The notes beneath the pieces were generated by a model. It saw nothing but the letters and a program-made list of their open reading frames with translations. It ran no database searches and had not been told where the DNA came from. 64,000 nucleotides of DNA from Pseudomonas vanderleydeniana (GTDB lineage Bacteria > Pseudomonadota > Gammaproteobacteria > Pseudomonadales > Pseudomonadaceae), in NCBI RefSeq assembly GCF_014268755.2, contig NZ_CP077093.1:1538001-1602000 (forward strand). Reading direction: 5' to 3'. Below, in pieces: positions 9,474-16,873 of this stretch. Within the stretch, counting starts at the first letter, position 1; each line of letters opens with the position of its first letter. Made by a program: the position numbers and the translations under genes.

Positions 9474-10283
9474 ATGAGTGCAGAAGATCCACGGTTTGCC
9501 GGCGTTGCCCGGTTGTATGGCATTGAAGGGCTGGAACGGCTGAAGGCGGCTCACGTGGCCATCGTCGGAGTGGGCGGGGTCGGCTCCTGGGCGGCCGAGG
9601 CGATTGCCCGTTGCGGCGTCGGGGAGATTTCCCTGTTCGACCTGGACGATGTCTGCGTCAGCAACAGCAACCGCCAGCTGCATGCCCTGGACAGCACGGT
9701 AGGCCGGGCCAAGGTCGACGTCATGGCCGAACGGCTCAAGGGCATCAATCCGGATTGCCGGGTGCATGCGGTGACGGACTTCGTCACCCGCGAGACCATG
9801 GCCGAATACATCACCCCGCAAATCGACTGCGTGATCGACTGCATCGACAGCGTCAACGCCAAGGCGGCACTGATCGCCTGGTGCAAGCGGCGCAAGATCC
9901 AGATCATCACCACCGGTGGTGCAGGCGGGCAGATCGATCCGACGCAGATCCAGGTCTGCGACCTGAACCGTACCTTCAACGATCCGCTGGCCTCCAAGGT
10001 GCGTTCGACCCTGCGCCGCAACTATGGCTTCTCACGTACGGTCAATCGCCATTACAGCGTGCCCTGCGTGTTTTCCTCCGAGCAGTTGCGTTATCCCAAA
10101 CCGGACGGCGGAATCTGCCTGCAGAAGAGTTTTGTCGGTGATGGCGTGAAGCTGGACTGCGCCGGCGGCTTTGGCGCGGTGATGATGGTCACGGCGACGT
10201 TCGGCATGGTCGCGGCGACCAAGGCGGTGGACAAGCTCGTCGCCGGTGTGCGGCGGCCGTCGGAGCGGGCCAGGCCGCAGTAA
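9474..10283 (+). CDS. tcdA: tRNA threonylcarbamoyladenosine dehydratase TcdA (CsdL)
   Basis: E1-like, ATP-dependent enzyme that cyclises t6A37 of ANN-reading tRNAs to ct6A. The 269-residue protein shows the nucleotide-binding loop GVGGVGSWAAE (residues 32-42), the LFDLDDV strand and the SNSNRQ(L)HAL block typical of ThiF/MoeB/TcdA proteins. The TITTGGAGG-like segment reads IITTGGAGGQIDPT. The ATG at 9474 is preferred to an in-frame TTG six bases upstream. In E. coli the gene follows csdA-csdE, which supply sulfur relay partners. Here the same three genes are adjacent, but tcdA converges on csdE with only 12 bp between the stops. Confidence 0.95.
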   Translation: MSAEDPRFAGVARLYGIEGLERLKAAHVAIVGVGGVGSWAAEAIARCGVGEISLFDLDDVCVSNSNRQLHALDSTVGRAKVDVMAERLKGINPDCRVHAVTDFVTRETMAEYITPQIDCVIDCIDSVNAKAALIAWCKRRKIQIITTGGAGGQIDPTQIQVCDLNRTFNDPLASKVRSTLRRNYGFSRTVNRHYSVPCVFSSEQLRYPKPDGGICLQKSFVGDGVKLDCAGGFGAVMMVTATFGMVAATKAVDKLVAGVRRPSERARPQ

Positions 10284-10295
10284 CCCGTGTGCCGC

Positions 10296-10706
10296 TCAGG
10301 GCTGGCGGGTCAGTTCGCGCATCCGTTGCAGCACCGCGTTCAGGCCGTTGCTGCGCGACGGCGACAGCTGTCGGGAGAGTCCGAGCTGGTTGAACCAGTC
10401 CGGCAGGTCGAGTCCCTGCAACTCCTCGGCACCCAGGCCATTGACCCGTACCAGCAGCAACGCCACCAGCCCGCGAATCATTCGCGCATCGCTGCTGGCG
10501 CTGAATCGCCACCGGCCGTCCTGCAGGCTGCCCGTCAACCAGACCTGGCTCTCACAGCCATGCACCCGGTTGGCTTCGATTTTTTCGGCTTCGCCTAGCG
10601 CGGGCAGACGTTCGCCCCACTGCATCAGCAGGCGCGCCCGCTGTTCCCAGCCGGCTGCGGCCTGGAAGCTGTCCAGGGCCGCCTGAGCTTCGTTCGGCAA
10701 GCTCAT
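10296..10706 (-). CDS. csdE: Sulfur acceptor protein, SufE/CsdE family
   Basis: A 136-residue sulfur-transfer protein that accepts persulfide from a group II cysteine desulfurase and passes it on. The acceptor Cys is C51 in NRVHGCESQVWL, the family signature. The start codon lies inside the end of csdA with a 4-bp ATGA overlap, so the two are made together. Whether it acts more like CsdE or SufE cannot be decided from sequence; no suf operon genes are in this window, and the neighbouring tcdA favours CsdE. Confidence 0.9.
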   Translation of the reverse strand: MSLPNEAQAALDSFQAAAGWEQRARLLMQWGERLPALGEAEKIEANRVHGCESQVWLTGSLQDGRWRFSASSDARMIRGLVALLLVRVNGLGAEELQGLDLPDWFNQLGLSRQLSPSRSNGLNAVLQRMRELTRQP

Positions 10707-11908
10707 CGCAACAGCTCCAGGGCCTGGTCCAGCGCTTCGAAAAAGCGCTCCAGATCATCGGAGTCGTTGTACAGCGCCAGCGACACACGGATCGCTCCGG
10801 TCAGCCCCAGCCGTTTCATCAGCGGCATCGCGCAATGGTGGCCAGCGCGGACCGCAATGCCCTGTTCGGTCAGCAGGTGGGCGAGGTCGGCACTGTGCAC
10901 CCCTTCGACGGTGAAGCTGGCCAGCGCCAGTTGCGGTTCACCCAGCAGGTGAACGCCATTGCGCACGTTCAGGCCTTGCAGCAGGTGAGCATGCAGCGCC
11001 GCTTCGTGGGCGAGCACCGCTGGCTGGTCCAGCCCGGCGAGGTAGTCGAGGGTCGCGCCGAGGCCGATCACGCTGGCGATCGGCGGCGTCCCGGCTTCGA
11101 ACCCCAGTGGAGCAGGGCGGAAGCTGGCGTGCTGGTAGTCGGCGTCCTGGACCATCTCGCCACCGAACTGCCAGTGGCGCAGTTGCCGCAGCGCTTCGTT
11201 GCGACCATAGAGCACGCCCAGTCCGTCGGGGCCGTAGAGCTTGTGGCTGGAAAACACATAGAAGTCGCAGCCCAGTGCCTGCACGTCATGGCGGCCGTGT
11301 ACGACACCTTGCGCACCATCGACGACCGTCAGGGCGCCACAGGCCTTGGCCCGGGCCAGCAGCTGGGGCAGTGGTTGCCAGGCGCCGAGCACGTTGGACA
11401 GTTGGCTGACGGCCAGCAGGCGGGTGCGTTCGCCGATCAGGTTGAGCGCGGCGTCGAGGTCGATCAGGCCGGCGGCATTGATCGGCAGGACCACCAGCTT
11501 GAGCCCGCGCCGTTTTGCCAGTTGTTGCCACGGCAACAGGTTGGCGTGGTGTTCCAGGGCGCTGATGACCAGCTCGTCGCCCTGCTGGAAAAGGTGTTCC
11601 AGGCCGTAGGCCAGGAGATTCAACGCCGACGTGGCGCCGTGGGTGAAGATGACCTGGCCGCTGTCGCTGGCACCCAGCCATTGGCCGATCTTCAACCGGC
11701 TGTCCTCGAAGGCCTGGGTCGCATGGGCGCCGGGCAGGTGCTGGGCACGGTGCACGTTGGCCGCACCATTGGCGTAGTAATGCGTCAGGGCATCGAGCAG
11801 CGCTTGTGGTTTCTGTGTGGTGGCGGCGCTGTCCAGGTAGGTCTGGTCCTGCCGTTGCAGGGCAGCGATCGCCGGGAAGTCGGTGCGCCAGGGAGAGGGT
11901 ATCAGCAT
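10703..11908 (-). CDS. csdA: Cysteine desulfurase, SufS/CsdA group
   Basis: PLP enzyme that converts cysteine to alanine and an enzyme-bound persulfide. It has 401 residues, typical of group II desulfurases. The PLP lysine is K223 in VFSSHKLYGPDGLG. The catalytic Cys is C359 in IAVRAGHHCAMPL. The N-terminal YLDSAATTQKP and HRAQH blocks match the family. It overlaps csdE by 4 bp and forms a desulfurase-acceptor pair with it. The promoter region upstream (11909-12125) is largely taken up by REP-type palindromes. Confidence 0.95.
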   Translation of the reverse strand: MLIPSPWRTDFPAIAALQRQDQTYLDSAATTQKPQALLDALTHYYANGAANVHRAQHLPGAHATQAFEDSRLKIGQWLGASDSGQVIFTHGATSALNLLAYGLEHLFQQGDELVISALEHHANLLPWQQLAKRRGLKLVVLPINAAGLIDLDAALNLIGERTRLLAVSQLSNVLGAWQPLPQLLARAKACGALTVVDGAQGVVHGRHDVQALGCDFYVFSSHKLYGPDGLGVLYGRNEALRQLRHWQFGGEMVQDADYQHASFRPAPLGFEAGTPPIASVIGLGATLDYLAGLDQPAVLAHEAALHAHLLQGLNVRNGVHLLGEPQLALASFTVEGVHSADLAHLLTEQGIAVRAGHHCAMPLMKRLGLTGAIRVSLALYNDSDDLERFFEALDQALELLR

Positions 11909-11965
11909 GGTGTGGGCCCTGGTGGTGGGAGCGCGGTTTGCCTGCGGTGATCGAGGCGATCGTCA

Positions 11966-12053
11966 GGACCTCTTCGCGGGTAAGCCCTGCTCCTACAAGG
12001 TACGGCGTTGAGCGGCTCCTTGCAGGAGCGGGGCTTGCCCGCGAAAGCGGTCC
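11966..12053. repeat. Inverted REP pair, GCTCCTACA family
   Basis: Arms begin GGACCTCTTCGCGGGTAAGC and end GCTTGCCCGCGAAAGCGGTC C, with CTCCTACAAGG and CTTGCAGGAGC towards the centre. It is 88 bp, imperfect, and related to the pair at 60020-60096. It lies between the csdA start and the dapD stop. Confidence 0.65.
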
Positions 12054-12082
12054 GGCAGTCAGTCTCTCTGACAACCGGGATA

Positions 12083-12112
12083 CGGCTATCGCCAGCAAGC
12101 CGGCTCCCACAG
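12083..12112. repeat. Single REP, GGCTATCGCCAGCAAGCC family
   Basis: CGGCTATCGCCAGCAAGCCG followed by GCTCCCACAG. The same family forms the inverted pair at 40113-40197. It is 13 bp from the dapD stop. Confidence 0.65.
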
Positions 12113-12125
12113 GGGAGGGGCGCTA

Positions 12126-13160
12126 TCAGTTGTGTGCGTGCAGCGCTTCGTTCAGCTCGATCGCCGACTTGTGGGTCTTGCACTCCACGGCGCCGGTTTC
12201 CGAGTTGCGACGGAACAGCAGGTCCGGTTGGCCAGCCAGGTCGCGGGCCTTGACCACCTTGACCAGCTGGTTGTTTTCGTCGAGCAATGCGACCTTGGTG
12301 CCGGCGGTGACGTACAGGCCCGACTCGACGGTGTTGCGGTCGCCCAGCGGAATGCCGATACCGGCGTTCGCGCCGATCAGGCAGCCTTCGCCGACCTTGA
12401 TCACGATGTTGCCACCACCCGACAGGGTACCCATGGTCGAGCAGCCGCCGCCCAGGTCGGAGCCCTTGCCAACGAATACGCCAGCCGAGACACGGCCTTC
12501 GATCATGCCCGGACCTTCGGTGCCGGCGTTGAAGTTGACGAAGCCTTCGTGCATCACGGTGGTACCTTCGCCGATGTAGGCGCCCAGGCGAATGCGCGCG
12601 CTGTCTGCGATACGGACGCCGCTCGGTACCACGTAGTCGGTCATTTTCGGGAACTTGTCCACCGAGAACACTTCCAGCAGCTCGCCACGCAGGCGGGCTT
12701 CGAGCTGGTGCTCGGCCAGTTCGGCCAGGTCGATCGCGCCCTGGCTGGTCCAGGCCACGTTCGGCAGCAGCGGGAATACGCCGGCCAGGCTCAGGCCGTG
12801 CGGCTTGACCAGGCGGTGGGACAGCAGGTGCAGCTTGAGGTAGGCCTCGGGAGTCGAGCTCAGTTGTGCGTCTTCGGCCAGCAGGGTGGCGACCAGCGGC
12901 TTGTGGCTTTCGGCCAGGCGGGTCAGCAGGGCGGCTTGCGCGGCGTCGATGCCCTTGAGGGCTTCGGCCAGTTGCGAGGCTTGCGCCGGGGTGAAGCTGA
13001 TCGCCTGGTTGCCGCCGGTGTAGCCCAGGACCGGCGCGACTGCCGCGACCAGTGCGGCCGACGGCTGGATCAGCGGCTGTGCGTAGAACACTTCCAGCCA
13101 GGCACCTTGACGATTCTGGGTACCGACACCGAAGCCCAGGCTGAACAGATTGGTGGACAT
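12126..13160 (-). CDS. dapD: Tetrahydrodipicolinate N-succinyltransferase DapD
   Basis: Cytoplasmic acyltransferase that adds succinate from succinyl-CoA to tetrahydrodipicolinate, entering the succinylase branch of lysine and diaminopimelate synthesis. It has 344 residues, the long pseudomonad/actinobacterial type. A left-handed beta-helix of hexapeptide repeats fills about residues 180-310 (RLGAYIGEGTTVMHEG, GANAGIGIPLGDRNTV). The ATG at 13160 is chosen because AAGAGG lies 8 nt upstream and gives MSTNLFSLGFGVGTQNR; an open frame extends to 13247 over the end of the upstream gene. It lies 46 bp below the ArsC/YffB-family gene and is probably cotranscribed with it. Confidence 0.96.
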   Translation of the reverse strand: MSTNLFSLGFGVGTQNRQGAWLEVFYAQPLIQPSAALVAAVAPVLGYTGGNQAISFTPAQASQLAEALKGIDAAQAALLTRLAESHKPLVATLLAEDAQLSSTPEAYLKLHLLSHRLVKPHGLSLAGVFPLLPNVAWTSQGAIDLAELAEHQLEARLRGELLEVFSVDKFPKMTDYVVPSGVRIADSARIRLGAYIGEGTTVMHEGFVNFNAGTEGPGMIEGRVSAGVFVGKGSDLGGGCSTMGTLSGGGNIVIKVGEGCLIGANAGIGIPLGDRNTVESGLYVTAGTKVALLDENNQLVKVVKARDLAGQPDLLFRRNSETGAVECKTHKSAIELNEALHAHN

Positions 13161-13206
13161 GCAGTTACCTCTTGCGAAATTGAGTGGGGGCCTTGAGCAC
13201 TCTGGC

Positions 13207-13569
13207 TCAGTTGAGGGCCGCCGCGTAGCTATCTGGCTTGAAGCCAATCAGGGTTCGGTTGCCGAGATCGAGCACCGGGCGCTTGATCATCGAGGGTTGG
13301 GCGAGCATCAGCTCGATCGCCTTCGCCTGGTCGAGATCGGCCTTGCTGGCGTCGTCGAGCTTGCGGAAGGTGGTGCCAGCCCGGTTGAGTACCACTTCCC
13401 AGCCGTGCTCGTTGCACCAGCGGGTCAGGTTCTCGCGGTCGATGCCGGCGGTCTTGTAGTCATGGAAATCGTAGGTTATCGCGTGTTCTTCCAGCCAGGT
13501 GCGAGCCTTTTTCATGGTGTCGCAGGCCTTGATTCCGAAAAGGCGCAATGTGTTGCTCGTATCGGTCAC
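13207..13569 (-). CDS. yffB: ArsC/Spx-family protein YffB
   Basis: A 120-residue thioredoxin-fold protein of the ArsC/Spx superfamily. It starts LRLFGIKACDTMKKARTWL with a single Cys (C17) where arsenate reductases have their active-site Cys, then YDFHDYKTAGI and the C-terminal RPVLDLGNRTLIGF block. YffB-type proteins are thought to be glutathione-dependent thiol reductases; the substrate is not established. Residues needed for true arsenate reduction cannot be confirmed. It precedes dapD by 46 bp. In E. coli the homologue is cotranscribed with dapE, so a link with diaminopimelate genes recurs with a different partner. Confidence 0.88.
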   Translation of the reverse strand: MTDTSNTLRLFGIKACDTMKKARTWLEEHAITYDFHDYKTAGIDRENLTRWCNEHGWEVVLNRAGTTFRKLDDASKADLDQAKAIELMLAQPSMIKRPVLDLGNRTLIGFKPDSYAAALN

Positions 13570-13785
13570 GGGAATTGCCCCCTTTTGCAGATGTGCGAGA
13601 TGAACAGTCGGTAATTATGCCATGGCCGAGTCGGTTCGGGGCCAACCCGCACCTGCCCGTTTGTTTCGTGAGATTGTCCCTTGCGACCTTGGTGCAACGC
13701 CCGCGCGGCAGATTAAGCGGTTAATATGGCACTTTGGCGGCTGAGTGTTGCCGGATAGGTTGTTGAACGATTGGGAAGTCGCCTT

Positions 13786-15432
13786 ATGCAAACCGCTTAC
13801 ACCGTCCTCATTCTGCTGATGCTGGTCGGCGTCTCGCGTTTGCTGGCGCGGGTGATCCCGCTGCCACTGCCCCTGGTGCAGATCGCCGCCGGTGCGGCGC
13901 TGGCCTGGCCGACCCTCGGCCTGCACGTCGCCCTGGACCCTGAGTTGTTTCTCTTCATGTTCCTGCCACCGCTGCTGTTTTCCGATGGTTGGCGTATCCC
14001 CAAGCGCGAGTTCTGGCGATTGCGCGGTCCAGTATTGACGCTGGCGGTCGGGCTGGTGTTGTTCACCGTGGTCGGTGCCGGCTATTTCATTCATTGGCTG
14101 TTGCCGACCATCCCGTTGCCGGTGGCCTTTGCCCTGGCCGCGGTGTTGTCGCCGACGGACGCGGTGGCCGTCTCGGCGATTGCCCAGAACCGCCTGCCCA
14201 CGCCATTGATGCATATGCTGCAGGGTGAAGCGTTGATGAACGACGCTTCGGGTCTGGTGACCTTCAAGTTCGCCCTGGCGGCGGCCGTGACCGGGGTGTT
14301 CTCCCTCGCCGATGCGAGCCTGACCTTCCTGTTGGTGGCCGTGGGCGGCCTGGCCACTGGGGTGGTGTTGAGCTGGCTGATCGGACGCATGCGTGCCTGG
14401 ATGATTGCCCGGGGTTGGGACGATCCGGCGACCCACGTGGTGTTCATGCTGCTGTTGCCGTTCGCCGCCTATGTCCTGGCCGAGCGCCTGGGTGTTTCGG
14501 GCATCCTCTCGGCTGTCGCGGCGGGGATGATGCAGAGCTGGCTCGACCTGTTGCCACGGCAGACCAGCACCCGGCTGCTCAACCGCAGCGTCTGGTCGCT
14601 CCTGGAGTTTGCCTTCAACGGCCTGATCTTCCTGCTGCTGGGGCTGCAACTGCCGGACATCGTCAAGGCGGTGGCCAGTCATGAAACCTCGCTATGGCCG
14701 ACCTTGTTGTATCGCTGCCTGGATGTGCTGGCGATCTTCCTGGTGCTGGTGGTGTTGCGTTATGTCTGGGTGCAGAGCATCTGGCGGCTATCGGTGCTGC
14801 TGCGGCGCTGGCGCGGCAAGAGCGAATTGACCTCGATGCCCAAGGCGCGTTCGTGCTGGCTGTTGACGGTGGGTGGGGTGCGCGGAGCGGTGACCCTGGC
14901 GGGTGTGATGTCGGTGCCGTTGCTGATTGCTCCGGGCACGGATTTTCCCGAGCGTGACCTGCTGATCTTCATCGCGGCCGGGGTGATCCTGCTATCGCTG
15001 GTGGCCGCCTGTATCACCTTGCCGTGGCTGCTGCGCGACGTCGCCCAGAGCCCGGACGATGCCCGTCGCCACGAGGTGCGCGAGGCATGGCGGCGCACGG
15101 CCGAGGCGGCGATCCGTGCCCTGGAGGTCGAGGAAGTGGTCGAGCCGGCGGGCGCCGCGGACGCCGCCCAGGCGGCGTTGGCTGCCGAGCTGAAGGCGCG
15201 GCTCATGTCCGAGTATCGGCATCAGTTGGAGGTGTTCAACGATTCCGCCGAGGCCCAGGCCCTGGCCTTCCAGATGGACCTGCTGGAGCGCCGGCTGCGG
15301 TTGAAGGCGCTACGAGCGCAGCGCCTGGAGCTCTATAGTCTGCGGCGCCATCACCAGATCGGCGATGATGCACTGCGTGAGGTGCTGGGAGAACTGGACC
15401 TGAGCGAGGCCAATCTGGGGCAGGTGAAGTAG
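13786..15432 (+). CDS. CPA1-family Na+/H+ antiporter
   Basis: A 548-residue inner-membrane cation/proton exchanger. About 12 hydrophobic segments occupy residues 1-430. The CPA1 signatures are visible: LSPTDAVAVSAIAQN, the ion-binding NDASGLVTFKFAL, and GGVRGAVTLAGVMSVPLL. Residues about 430-548 form a charged, partly helical cytoplasmic tail (EAWRRTAEAAIRALEVEEVVEP) that probably has a regulatory role. The ATG at 13786 is preferred over an in-frame TTG at 13771. It is transcribed alone, divergent from the dapD operon and convergent with dapC. Whether Na+, K+ or Li+ is exchanged is not shown by sequence. Confidence 0.9.
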   Translation: MQTAYTVLILLMLVGVSRLLARVIPLPLPLVQIAAGAALAWPTLGLHVALDPELFLFMFLPPLLFSDGWRIPKREFWRLRGPVLTLAVGLVLFTVVGAGYFIHWLLPTIPLPVAFALAAVLSPTDAVAVSAIAQNRLPTPLMHMLQGEALMNDASGLVTFKFALAAAVTGVFSLADASLTFLLVAVGGLATGVVLSWLIGRMRAWMIARGWDDPATHVVFMLLLPFAAYVLAERLGVSGILSAVAAGMMQSWLDLLPRQTSTRLLNRSVWSLLEFAFNGLIFLLLGLQLPDIVKAVASHETSLWPTLLYRCLDVLAIFLVLVVLRYVWVQSIWRLSVLLRRWRGKSELTSMPKARSCWLLTVGGVRGAVTLAGVMSVPLLIAPGTDFPERDLLIFIAAGVILLSLVAACITLPWLLRDVAQSPDDARRHEVREAWRRTAEAAIRALEVEEVVEPAGAADAAQAALAAELKARLMSEYRHQLEVFNDSAEAQALAFQMDLLERRLRLKALRAQRLELYSLRRHHQIGDDALREVLGELDLSEANLGQVK

Positions 15433-15453
15433 CCCTGGTAGTGGCTGACACTT

Positions 15454-15584
15454 GTGGCGAGCGGGCTTGCCCGCGTCAGGGGGCAAAGCCCCCCCAAAGC
15501 CGGACGCTCCGTAATGCCGGGTGAACCGCTCCGCGTGGTTTGACGACCACTTTGCGGTCGAGCGCGGGCAAGCCCGCTCGCCAC
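15454..15584. repeat. REPIN: inverted pair of REP palindromes, GAGCGGG type
   Basis: Same family and exactly the same 131-bp span as the element at 3866-3996. The ends are GTGGCGAGCGGGCTTGCCCG and its reverse complement. The interior differs entirely (it holds GGGGGCAAAGCCCCCC and ACCACTTTGCGGT). It lies between the convergent antiporter and dapC genes. Confidence 0.85.
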
Positions 15585-15629
15585 ACGGGCCCGCTCAACA
15601 CACAGGTCCTTGCCAGGGGGAGAGCGGGA

Positions 15630-16832
15630 TTACGGCTTGCGGCGTTCGATGAAGGCCCGAATCCGCTGTGCTGCCTCGACGCACTCGGCCAGTGGTGCGA
15701 CCAGGGCCATGCGCACCCGGCCGGCACCCGGGTTGACGCCATCGACCTCGCGGGACAGGTAGGAGCCTGGCACCACGGTCACGTGTTCCTCGGCGAACAG
15801 GTCGCGACAGAACTCGGCATCGTCACCCTGTACGTTCGGCCACAGGTAGAAGCTGCCATCCGGCCGCTGCACGTCCATGACCGGTGCGAGGATCTCCAGT
15901 ACCGCATCGAATTTCTCGCGATACAGCGCACGGTTGGCACGCACATGGACCTCGTCGTTCCAGGCCGCGACGCTGGCCAGTTGGGTCTGCACCGGCATCG
16001 CACAACCGTGGTAGGTGCGGTAGAGCAGGAAGGCCTTGAGGATCTCGGCATCGCCGGCAACGAAGCCGGAGCGCAGGCCGGGCAGGTTGGAGCGCTTGGA
16101 CAGGCTGTGGAACACCACGCAGCGCTTGAAGTCCTTGCGGCCCAGGGCCACGCAGGCATTGAGCAGGCCGGGCGGCGGGGTCTGTTCGTCAAAGTACAGT
16201 TCGCTGTAGCACTCGTCGGCGGCGATCACGAAGTCGTGTTCATCGGCCAGGGCGATCAGCTTCTCCAGGGTTGCCTGGGGAATCAGCGCGCCGGTCGGGT
16301 TGCCTGGCGAGCAGAGGAAGAGGATCTGGCAGCGCTGCCAGATCTCGACCGGGACCGCATCGAAGTCCGGGTTGAAGCCATTGTCGGTCAGGCACGGCAG
16401 GTAGTGTGGCTTGGCCCCGGCCAGGAAGGCTGCGCCTTCGTAGATCTGGTAGAAGGGGTTCGGGCTGACCACCAGGGCGTCATCGCCACGGTTGACCACG
16501 GTCTGGGTGAAGGCGAACAGGGCTTCGCGGGTGCCGTTGACCGGCAGTACGTTGCGCGCCGGGTCGATCCAGCCGCCCGGTACATTGAAGCGACGTTCGC
16601 ACCAGGCGCCGATCGCCTCGCGCAGGGCCGGGATACCCAGGGTGGTCGGGTAAACCGCCATCTGGTCGAGGTTGCTCGCCAGGGCTTCGGCGACGAAGCT
16701 GGGCGAGCGGTGCTTGGGTTCGCCGATGGACAGCGCGATCGGGCGCTTGTCCGCATTGGGCTGGATGCCACCGAGCAGGGCGCGCAGTTTCTCGAACGGG
16801 TAGGGTTGCAGCTGGTTCAACGCGTTGTTCAT
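15630..16832 (-). CDS. dapC: Succinyldiaminopimelate transaminase DapC
   Basis: PLP aminotransferase that converts N-succinyl-2-amino-6-ketopimelate to N-succinyl-LL-diaminopimelate using glutamate. It has 400 residues. The fold-type I motifs are CSPGNPTGA (substrate/PLP site) and the PLP lysine in HSLSKRSNLPGLRSG. The N-terminus MNNALNQLQPYPFEKLRALL matches pseudomonad DapC. It starts 41 bp below the glnD stop on the same strand, so glnD-dapC may be one transcript. Assignment to DapC rather than another aspartate-type aminotransferase rests on sequence resemblance and the nearby dapD and dapE. Confidence 0.93.
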   Translation of the reverse strand: MNNALNQLQPYPFEKLRALLGGIQPNADKRPIALSIGEPKHRSPSFVAEALASNLDQMAVYPTTLGIPALREAIGAWCERRFNVPGGWIDPARNVLPVNGTREALFAFTQTVVNRGDDALVVSPNPFYQIYEGAAFLAGAKPHYLPCLTDNGFNPDFDAVPVEIWQRCQILFLCSPGNPTGALIPQATLEKLIALADEHDFVIAADECYSELYFDEQTPPPGLLNACVALGRKDFKRCVVFHSLSKRSNLPGLRSGFVAGDAEILKAFLLYRTYHGCAMPVQTQLASVAAWNDEVHVRANRALYREKFDAVLEILAPVMDVQRPDGSFYLWPNVQGDDAEFCRDLFAEEHVTVVPGSYLSREVDGVNPGAGRVRMALVAPLAECVEAAQRIRAFIERRKP

Positions 16833-16873
16833 CGGGTACGGCTCTCAATCAAAATCAGGTTCATGGCTGGCCG

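Noticed and set aside
9312..9821. A minus-strand frame of 169 codons between ndvB and tcdA.
   Set aside because: Most of it is antisense to tcdA, and the rest runs through the ndvB-tcdA promoter region. No recognisable protein.
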